From Acanthaster planci (taxonomy: Eukaryota > Echinodermata > Asteroidea > Valvatida > Acanthasteridae): 60,000 bases of DNA. The stretch lies in NCBI RefSeq assembly GCF_001949145.1, contig NW_019091434.1, positions 577,965 through 637,964 on the forward strand, written 5' to 3'. The translations under genes were made by a program, and so were the position numbers. The notes under the pieces were generated by a model. It was not told the origin of the DNA. It worked only from the letters and a program-made list of their open reading frames with translations, and made no database searches. Below, in pieces: positions 54,301 through 60,000 of the stretch. Position 1 is the stretch's first letter, and the number at the start of each line of letters is the position of its first letter.

Positions 54301-54464
54301 ACAAGTTGAGCCAATAATGTAAAGTTTTTGCGAAGCTGGCTGTTGGATGCACAGCCTGACAATAACAGGGAAAAAGAAATGAACAAAATTCACCCCCCCC
54401 CAAAAAAAACCAGAGTCAATCTTGACACTTACGGCAGTATGGTAGGGATATCACCCTCAGTCAT
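27377..54464 (-). CDS. SVOP: SVOP-like major facilitator (synaptic vesicle 2-related protein)
   Basis: Twelve-helix major facilitator protein of the SV2/SVOP family; vertebrate SVOP sits on synaptic vesicles and its substrate is not established. Coding exons 5'->3': 54464-54433, 53080-52831, 50791-50689, 44566-44481, 43621-43451, 42857-42733, 42264-42201, 41393-41268, 40955-40824, 40017-39941, 39497-39421, 38587-38480, 37895-37784, 36577-36496, 35913-35824, 27511-27398. All phases agree; 583 codons to the last certain donor (human SVOP 548). Diagnostic stretches: [39 protein letters not shown] (residues 204-214), [48 protein letters not shown]. The lumenal loop between helices 7 and 8 is short, favouring SVOP over SV2. 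The assembly gap lies in an intron, so no exon is lost. The C-terminus is uncertain. Confidence 0.95.
27398..27511 (-). CDS. SVOP: SVOP-like exon: last transmembrane helix and ETKG motif
   Basis: Acceptor CTTGCAG|GTG, 38 codons, donor CTGCTG|GTGAGT. Encodes helix 12 ([19 protein letters not shown]) and the family signature PIETKGK. If the strong donor is not used, the frame reads six more codons to a TAG, so the protein could end here. Confidence 0.93.
27539..28294. repeat. Diverged direct repeats about 700 bp apart
   Basis: 27539-27590 and 28245-28294 both start AATGGCTGATG(C/T)CTGA and stay alignable for about 50 bases (GGCC, CTACTTT/CCACTTT blocks). Sequence between them is non-coding. 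Origin unknown. Confidence 0.35.
31235..31289. repeat. Perfect 21-bp hairpin with 13-nt loop
   Basis: AACTGCCAATTATTGCCTTGT at 31235-31255 (one base over twenty, arms read directly) is followed after ATGGGGCGGGGAG by its exact reverse complement at 31269-31289. It lies in the SVOP intron that also holds the TRIM gene. Confidence 0.9.
32607..34586 (+). CDS. TRIM-type RING / B-box / coiled-coil protein, single exon
   Basis: Probable E3 ubiquitin ligase, 659 residues. RING at 13-56 with C13, C16, C28, H30, C33, C36, C53, C56. B-box 1 at 95-132 (C95, C98, C108, C111, C116, C119, H123, H132). B-box 2-like at 153-182 (C153, H156, C165, C173, C176, H182), where the ligand expected near 168 is Phe. 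A charged coiled coil covers about 200-300. The C-terminal 280 residues are repeat-like and beta-rich ([31 protein letters not shown]), like the NHL-type propeller of TRIM2/3 or TRIM56-class proteins. Start chosen at ATG 32607, which leads straight into the RING; an acceptor-like TTTATAAACAG at 32579 suggests a 5'UTR intron. No AATAAA seen in the next 700 bases. Nested opposite in an SVOP intron. The orthologue is not assignable: this family is expanded in marine deuterostomes. Confidence 0.96.
   Translation: MASAQSEDDGLICSICLDYFRQPKVLDCLHSFCLECLRQLKQKEGLTGERIVCPLCRGHTTLHEWNVDELPDNQALSAQVKKRQSWQGQRSAVSCQNCDEGNQAISKCIDCDSFLCQECHKAHGRMAVMRTHEVCMLGSSTADQTRQAVIPTCQEHQGQQMSNFCSTFMQLVCTSCHSYKNHPTVCVEAVLDEYKKQATKLNAQGDKTMAEIKLAMLEADELQKKLDDMFEKTTTKITQKADREVAKIRAEEKKLKQEAQRIYKDRVKTFEAARTANQTEAALVEQMQCTLRHQACHTNRYTPPDLEKFICSIFTLQNKKPKGVPDRLSFLDFTEGGFFGRLVLDDKLPQEIPASEATNSQYKSLEKEKWQLWNEEINTFSRKSSNGKERCVVQIDHAVCIAAFSNNKLVTITFSIFEGWTQWHLISFKSAFGKYMPQWEFTSEFVVKVGSFNSKIKHILVNKDDQAIILINNAVKILSKDYKTLHMFESTVRGTATCLATDDASLIAVGCEDTQEVSLHSTSGSLFKRLRAPMIGNYLTIHKKQLIYTNWAKRKLLAINDNGDSIFSTDVTSPEERWGPTGVCCSKNGSIYVAVCGEWPSAGQIQQYSPEGVFVGCIIERCCTVYGMTLLDDDKKLAVAAKTAVKIFRRVKRRYSMPE
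34953..35101. mobile_element. hAT-like non-autonomous element or fragment
   Basis: Starts CAGTGGTGTA and ends TACACCACTG, a 10-bp terminal inverted repeat of the CAGTGG type common in hAT elements. The interior is G-run rich (GGGGGGCACC repeated). No clear 8-bp target duplication. Confidence 0.5.
37143..37506. other. Assembly gap (364 N)
   Basis: Unsequenced bases inside the SVOP intron between exons 37784-37895 and 36496-36577. These exons join in phase (AG + G), so the gap hides no obligatory coding exon. Confidence 0.99.
38948..39332. mobile_element. MITE, 385 bp, with TAA target duplication
   Basis: Left end AGGTCCATTTCCACAG and right-end complement GGGTCCATTTACACAG form terminal inverted repeats. 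TAA directly flanks both ends (38945-38947 and 39333-39335), as expected for PIF/Harbinger-type insertion. Lies in an SVOP intron; non-coding. Confidence 0.7.
40440..40500 (-). mobile_element. Possible tRNA-SINE head fragment
   Basis: On the minus strand GGATAGCTCAGTTG (40483-40496) matches a Pol III A box with D-arm context, but no B box follows at the right distance. Probably a decayed SINE or tRNA pseudogene. Confidence 0.3.
41930..42125 (+). repeat. Dispersed repeat, second copy of the 26662-26870 type
   Basis: GGGCAGATCCAG, CTTTCAGAGGAGCGATGCTACATTTTGGGACTTTTTA, then AATGGAAATGAAAAAGGAT and TCTCTC follow the same order as 26662-26870. Lies in an SVOP intron. Confidence 0.45.
44481..44566 (-). 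CDS. SVOP: SVOP-like exon shared by both N-terminal forms (start of helix 1)
   Basis: Acceptor CTTTGCAG, donor TGTTGG|GTATGT. Encodes [17 protein letters not shown] and the first half of helix 1 (SVLTGLCW). Its phase (needs one base from upstream) is met both by exon 50689-50791 and by the alternative first exon 48835-48967, so it is the joining point for two different N-termini. Confidence 0.95.
46670..46746 (-). mobile_element. tRNA-derived SINE head / tRNA pseudogene
   Basis: Minus strand has an intact A box (TAGCTCAGTTGG, 46728-46739), an intact B box (GGTTCAAATCC, 46680-46690) and a perfect T-arm stem (GCAGG/CCTGC). The acceptor stem (GGTCGGA with TTGAGTC) and the anticodon stem do not pair properly, so this is not a working tRNA. 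It is followed by non-tRNA sequence TTGAGTCAATTTCTTCATC, as in SINEs. Confidence 0.65.
48835..48967 (-). CDS. SVOP: Alternative first coding exon of SVOP-like gene
   Basis: ATG at 48967 in good context (AAAATGG). Encodes [20 protein letters not shown], then [20 protein letters not shown] and PPAD, ending phase 1 at donor GATG|GTATGC. That phase joins exactly to 44566, giving ...PPADEEYTLED. Pro/Ser/Thr-rich and unlike the acidic long N-terminus. No upstream acceptor in phase was needed. Transcript use is inferred. Confidence 0.6.
50689..50791 (-). CDS. SVOP: SVOP-like exon 3 (cytosolic N-terminal region)
   Basis: Acceptor CTGTTGGCAG, donor AGAGAAG|GTGTGT, 34 codons plus one base. Encodes [17 protein letters not shown] then acidic [18 protein letters not shown] is a basic-Ser context of the kind used by basophilic kinases, though that is only a pattern. 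Phase agrees with both neighbours. Confidence 0.8.
51024..51034 (-). promoter_or_regulatory. YY1-type motif in SVOP intron
   Basis: Minus-strand CAAGATGGCGC in a small CpG-containing patch (51020-51065), upstream of exon 50689-50791 in the gene's direction. Same motif as in the PEX12/beta-adaptin promoter candidate. Could mark an internal promoter; not proven. Confidence 0.3.
52831..53080 (-). CDS. SVOP: SVOP-like exon 2 with poly-Glu run
   Basis: Begins after GTCATTTCAG. Reads [20 protein letters not shown], then an acidic stretch with seven consecutive Glu ([20 protein letters not shown]) encoded by a CTC/CTT microsatellite at 52884-52907. The start is certain by phase with 54433. The donor is less sure: CAT|GTACAT at 52831, or CAT|GTAGCT six bases on; both are phase 0. 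Confidence 0.75.
54433..54464 (-). CDS. SVOP: SVOP-like first coding exon (long form)
   Basis: ATG at 54464, ten codons plus two bases ([10 protein letters not shown], then CC), strong donor GTAAGT. Joined to 53080 it reads [11 protein letters not shown] in the frame of the next exon. Too short to be found by length alone; supported by start codon, donor and phase. Confidence 0.65.
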
Positions 54465-57400
54465 GGCTTGTCCAGACTGTTGCTCATCAATGCACAGGCA
54501 AAGGCCAAGATGTCAAGATGCTGTTTGTCAATGGTACACGTACATCCACAAATTCAGAGATTCTCGTGCATGACTACAGCAAAATTCCATAAGAGTAGAC
54601 TAAGCAAGGTTGAGGAAAACTAAATAAGCCTGAACTTTGGTTGTTTAGAGAGCAAAGAGCCACAACATATGCTTAGCAATGTCCTTTTAACAGCAACAAT
54701 TTCACAGTTTCACTGTAAGCATGAAAAAAAATGGTTAAGTAAACTACACGTGTACATGTACATGTATACATGAAGTGGGCCTATTACATGTAATGTTTAC
54801 TTGATGGCCCACAGAGCAAAAATAACCCTGATATTTGTTTGCGAAACCCGTTTTATGGCTTTTGTCAATGTGTATTATGCAGAAGTCACGCTTGGAAGAA
54901 TCTGTTGAAACATATTTACATGGTAACGGAATATTAGGATGGCCTTAGAACTGAATACACATGTACAACGTGAGGCACAAGTGTAGTATAGTCTCTAACA
55001 AAATACACTGGCAGTTTTCAAGGAAAATGCTATCTCTCTTGGTACCTTGCAGTTCTAACTCCCAAACAGTCCACCAAGAGCTAAACAGGAAGACATACAT
55101 GTACAGTGTTTGACATCTTTCACACAAGCAACTGCATTTCAACATTTACTTTTCTATTTAAATTGACCCTGTACAGTAAATGTATGTACCACATCTGGCA
55201 TGATGCCAGGGTTGTTTTCTTTCCATCAGCGACGAAAGTTTGGTCCGACACATTGTTTGTGTATATCTTTTTACTCTTCATCAATGCATGCAAGCTACAT
55301 TATTTGACATCTTCTGTTGAGCAAAAGGTGTGCCAGCAAAAAGTGCACTTTTTTAATCATTTCAAGTTGTCCAAGCTTTTCTGGACAACTGAGGGCGCTG
55401 TTCAGTTTCTATGCTTTTCTGTTAAAACTGCGAACCCAAACTTTGTTCACTGAAACAATTCATTAAGGATGTACTTGTTGGCTTATTGCCAAGTACTTGT
55501 ACATTGTACCCATTTACAAACTGTCCAAATTCCTGCAGTTTTTGTTTTGTTTTGTTTTGTTTTTTGGTGCTAAATCAGTTTAGCTCATGAATATACATGT
55601 ATGGACATTCTCACTAGCATAAAAACACAAAAGGCATAAATATAGCTTTTAAACTTGCTACAAAAAGGTTAAAACCAAATGTAACTATAACTCAAAGGTG
55701 TACATGTATCAAGGGCTAAGTTACTAAAACAATTGTCTCTCTGCACTGGACCCTTTTAATTGCTGCACAAAATTAGTCTATATTTCTTAAGATCACATGC
55801 AATGAAAAGGTAAATATTCTTCACTGAACACCATCACATTTCTTTAGTAAAACAATCCCATTTTGTCCTTACAAAGAGCAAATTGAATTTGTTGAATAAA
55901 AAATCAAATACCTTCACAATGTGCATGTACACTGTACTATGAATTCATACCCACAACAACTGAAATTTTCGAACTTATTGGCATTACAAATTTTTTCTAC
56001 ACAATCTGAGGGCAACTGCTGACTAGTTTGTATTGACAATAAACACTTCAGATCCCCTCCCCTTTTGAAACCCAGGACTTCAATACCTTGGCCACACCCC
56101 TATCCATCAGAAATGGACCTTTCCCATGAAACATGCAAATCAGACAGATGCATGTGCGTTACTACCACTGGTTGGCAAGCACGGTCGTCAACATTGTTGG
56201 AAGTGTAGGAAAGCTGCTCTAACCACAACTTGGCACATTAAAGGTCAACCACAACTGTATTACAGACTTTGTCTGATACTTGAGCACACTTTTCTCGAAA
56301 GTTAGTGAAGTTGTCAGTGTCCTGAGGTTGGAAAGTAACAGTTCCTTATCCTTAAGTTTGGCACTCATGTCAAACTATTCTAAAACAGAAACAATGTGAA
56401 CATTTACGTGCTCATGGTGGCAGGCATGGCAATTTGTTTTGTTACTTCATAGATTTAAGCAACTTTGACAACCAGTGGTAGTAATGCGCTAGCACCTGCC
56501 ATATTTCATGGGAACGGTCCATTCTCTCTGTGATCCAAGATTCTTTATGACGCCAATTTTCAAGTATGTTTTTCAGCCAGGACTTCAGGGGTTTTCGTTT
56601 TTTCATGCAATTTTCCTTACCTTAAAATTCTGAACAACCAAAGTTATTTTGTTATTTTCCTTTTATTATTAGAGAAATTTAGGAAACATTTGATCAAAGG
56701 GAAGGTTGAATATTTGATGCTAATTTTTTCAATCAACTCAGCCCTAAAATAGGGCAAATGATGTGCCCGCAAACAGCAAAATATGTGAATCCTTAATTTT
56801 TCCAGAACTTGGGCCATGAGATATTTCTACATTCATTAATGTCATTAAAAAGTGTCTCAAGTAAGATGGCTGGGTCCAAGCATAAATTCTGTGTAGAATT
56901 TCTCATTCTTAATGGCACAATCAGTACTGCTCAATAAGCCCAACTATTGAATGAGCAAGTTTCTAAAGCTGAAACTTGCAGGATTTCATCCACACCTCCA
57001 GTACTCTTTGTAGTAAGCTAACATGAATTTTTAAGGCGTTTTTTTCAATAGCCAGAGAGCCTACAAAAATGTCAATATCTAGTATTAACAGAAATAAAGT
57101 TATGGAAATCAAAAGGGAGGTCTCCCCCAACAACAAAGGTACCTGTAATATTATACAACTTGCAAGTTTTGACTGATAAGGGCTGTATCATACATTTTCA
57201 TGGTACATGATATTGATGTACACATCTTGTGAGAAGTTTCGAAGATTGAGTGAAACAAAATGTAGGAACGTTCAAGTACTGTGTTCAAGTTCTATGCTCC
57301 TGTCTACCTGTTCCGTGCAATATAGACTTTTGTGCAGCTCTTTGGTCATCACACTTACCTGGCGGGCTAGGTTAATCGTGGAGGAAGGCCTAGACATGGG

Positions 57401-58060
57401 CAAATCAATGCGCAAGTCAAGAATCATCGCGCTACACTGAACACTTGCTGCATACCGACACACAGTCTCGCATACCGACACACAGTCTCAGCTCAGCAAA
57501 ATGCCGCAAACTCAGTCAGATGACCACTAAGAAGTTCCATTTTGAAACAATGAATTATGAATCCTATGTCACGTCTGAATCGATATAATGCAACAACTGT
57601 GAAAGTATTTAATTTCACGGTCTTAAGAGGTCTGAGCCATGCCGTTTTCTCAATCGTACCGTGGTTGCAAGCTTCCATACAAGTAGCCCCCCCCCGTACT
57701 AGGTCCGGTCCTCGCACGCGCACATGCCAACTGTTTGTTCGTTGTATGTTGATATCGGTTCGCCGTTACAGCGCCCTCTCGAAGCGAAAGGTTACAGCTC
57801 ACATCTACAGCAACGGCTTGAAATTAAGGCCACCTAGCGTAGGGTACTTAGACTTGATTGCAAGTCGTTAGGTGGTAATGTTCTCTGCGAAAAATCGGCG
57901 CAACTGAAGTGTAGCCTAAGCAGTCACGGGTGGCGCTGGCGCGGAGGGAAAGAAAGTAAACGGTATATTTACATGTATTTAGAAACGCCTGCAATATACA
58001 CTATTTGTAGTGATCTGAGAGTGAAAAAGTAGGGACTTTGGTAGGGACTGGGATATAATA
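54465..58060. other. 5' flank of SVOP-like gene; no other gene supported
   Basis: AT-rich sequence with short motif-free frames, a TTTTG run near 55540 and a 20-bp tandem duplication (GCATACCGACACACAGTCTC twice, 57450-57489). The SVOP transcription start is not located; the CpG-richer patch at 57660-57960 is one possibility. Confidence 0.4.
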
Positions 58061-58064
58061 TCTT

Positions 58065-58963
58065 GTTTTGCCAGTTCTAGAGTGTGGTCTGCCCAAGTTG
58101 GCACCTAGAAATAACTTTTGTGAGAAGATTGAAAAAATCCAACTTAGGGCCACTCGTATGATCCTGAGAAAAAGGAAATGAGTTAGAATGATAGACTGAA
58201 AATCCTTAATTTGTCCATTCTAGCATGTAGGAGGAAATTTCTTTTGATCTCATTTATTGTCAAAGCGCTTTATGGTGTAATTAATAGCGAAGTAGTTGTC
58301 CGTGATGTTATGGTCAATGGTCGGAAAGTTGCCAACGAGGTCAAGTTCAAACACCTCACTCGCAGGGCTCGGACCCCTACTCACCAGTGAACGTCACAGT
58401 CTTTCCCCGTTACAGGGAAGAACTCCCAGAGAGTCTTAGAACTGGGGTGGTTGAGCAACCTCTGAAACAACTCAACTCATTCAAGACCGAATTATATAAT
58501 ATCGATTGATTCCAAAAATCTGTGTAGCTTTATTGCCTTCTTGTAACCCATTTTTAATTTTACATAATCTTTGATTAATTCTTGATAACCCCTCATTTTT
58601 TTCTAGTCTGATTTCAACCATAAATATTTATTTTATCCTTTTTCATTTTTACCTAATTTATTTAGTCTGGATGGTTTTACTTTATTCATTTTATTTCTGC
58701 TACTTCTTATTTATTATTTATTTGCTTATTTATTTATTTACTGAAATGATTAAACCTTTTTTAACATTTACATTTAGGTTTATATTATATGTGTTGTTTA
58801 TAGTCAGTATAGTAGTATCGGAAATGGAAGCCCTTCGGTCACAGTTATTAGGTTAACTTTTTCATCTCCTGGCATTTGCTGCTGGCCTTGTGTGTCTTAC
58901 ATGTATGTACTGTTTGTATTGTGCTGTGTCCTTGTGAAGAATGCCGAATAAATAATAATAACA
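58065..58963 (+). mobile_element. Decayed non-LTR retrotransposon (LINE) 3' end
   Basis: Broken frames keep the reverse-transcriptase C-terminal pattern: MILRKRK, then NDRLKILNLSILACRRKFLL, HLTRRARTPTH and, after a frameshift, PLKQLNSFKTELYNID. Several stop codons interrupt it. The unit ends with AATAAATAATAATAACAAA, a typical LINE 3' microsatellite tail. 5'-truncated; inactive. Confidence 0.75.
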
Positions 58964-60000
58964 AAAGGGCATTCTGGCTTCCGTCACATTAGTGTTTCAG
59001 TTACACAGTAACAACAGTGAGACGTCTGGAAATTGAGGCACATTGAGGGAACCAGACTAGAAAAAATAATGACGTCATGCGCATTCGTCGGGGGAATTAG
59101 ACGAGTCAGTAACACATGCACAACCAGGAAAAGGACACTTATGATAATTTATACTTACATCACCATTTAAGGCTCCCCGGGTCATAGGCGTCACCGCGAA
59201 ACATGAATTATGGATTGTATAAACTTCGCAAGGGCAATGACGTACAGCACGTACAGCACATAATAATTGTTTGCTGTGACATGTTGAGGTAAAGATATGT
59301 TTGTGCTTTTAATTTTTAAAAGGCTCAGCTGCACCGAGTCTCCGTCTATTCATATATCAAAGAACGTCAAGCAACATCACGACCAGCAGCATGCAGATTG
59401 AAAATCTTTATGACTGCCGTGCTTAGCTAGCCAAAGCGCGCAGTTTCAGCACAAAGCACGACGGACTGTGCACCTGTTCTTCGTTTCAATGCGGATGCTT
59501 CAAATGTCGCGCACTGAGCCCCTCGACGACCACGTGGTAATGAATGAAAAAAATATCTCGGTAATGAGGTTGGGATCGGAGTTACCCTGCAGTGTTAGGA
59601 TGCAAACTGACAGGATGCCAGGCTTCTAACGTTTAGGCGGGAACTTCAGACATGTTTTGCAAATACCTTGCCTGTAATCGCCCCATCAGAAGAGGGAAGT
59701 ATTGCGGCTATAAGTCTATTCGCTAACTTGTGGATTCTTTCTCATTCGTGTACTAACTTTTACCTCTGTATTATTTATAGGACATTTCCTCGAACCCCCA
59801 CTCATCGTGCTTAAAGACAAAAAACAGCTCTGTCACGTGTCCACGTTCGGGTCCCTTCACTATCCTCTCCACGCATGCGCACCAGTGTTTTTTTTAAGCA
59901 TCTTCCCACTCATTCGTGTTTTTTCTCGTGTTTTTTCTCCCTTCCAATAAAGAATGCCCACTTCGAGGAACGGGAAGACCCTGAAATTACATCAGCTCGT
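58964..60000. promoter_or_regulatory. Right flank with promoter-type motifs
   Basis: No coding frame recognised. Contains a perfect CRE (TGACGTCA, 59070-59077), an E2F-like GGCGGGAA near 59637, an E-box TCACGTG near 59833 and an NRF1-like GCATGCGC at 59873-59880. The cluster and higher CpG suggest a promoter, either far upstream for SVOP or for a gene beyond the right edge. Confidence 0.3.

Noticed and set aside
1-60000. CRISPR arrays, operons, bacterial-type promoters or phage genes
   Set aside because: None seen; intron-rich animal nuclear DNA throughout.

Overview
Animal (metazoan) nuclear DNA. Genes are split into many short exons with GT-AG introns, the background is AT-rich, there is one 364-base assembly gap (37143-37506), and small transposon remnants are frequent. 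Protein content and the very common ATGTACATGTA-type runs suggest a marine deuterostome, most likely an echinoderm. That taxon is an inference; the gene identities are read directly from the translations.

Layout, left to right. (1) 1-1598, minus strand: first two coding exons of PEX12, a peroxisomal RING E3 ligase subunit; the gene continues off the left edge. (2) About 2.7-2.95 kb: candidate shared promoter. (3) 5719-19969, plus strand: a complete beta-adaptin gene (AP-1/AP-2 beta, AP2B1 type) in 17 coding exons. Joined, they give 939 codons with every intron phase consistent. A possible 30/33-nt microexon lies in intron 14. (4) 20.0-25.8 kb: 3' flank between two convergent genes, with no gene I can support. 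(5) About 25.8 or 27.4 to 54.5 kb, minus strand: an SVOP-like major facilitator gene in at least 16 coding exons, with an alternative N-terminal exon. (6) 32607-34586, plus strand: a single-exon TRIM-type RING/B-box gene nested in an SVOP intron, on the opposite strand. (7) 54.5-60 kb: upstream flank with a decayed LINE 3' end and promoter-type motifs.

How the genes relate. Beta-adaptin links cargo adaptors to clathrin in endocytosis and Golgi/endosome sorting. SVOP belongs to a transporter-like family found on synaptic vesicles in vertebrates. PEX12 acts in recycling of the peroxisomal import receptor. PEX12 and AP2B1 are, from memory, also divergent neighbours on human chromosome 17q12, so this head-to-head pair looks ancient.

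Introns and flanks hold several inverted-repeat elements, two 252-bp copies of one MITE-like family (one apparently inserted into an older repeat), a tRNA-derived SINE head, and a near-ideal 21-bp hairpin. The strongest leads for new biology are the PEX12/AP2B1 pair, the adaptin microexon candidate and the alternative SVOP N-termini.
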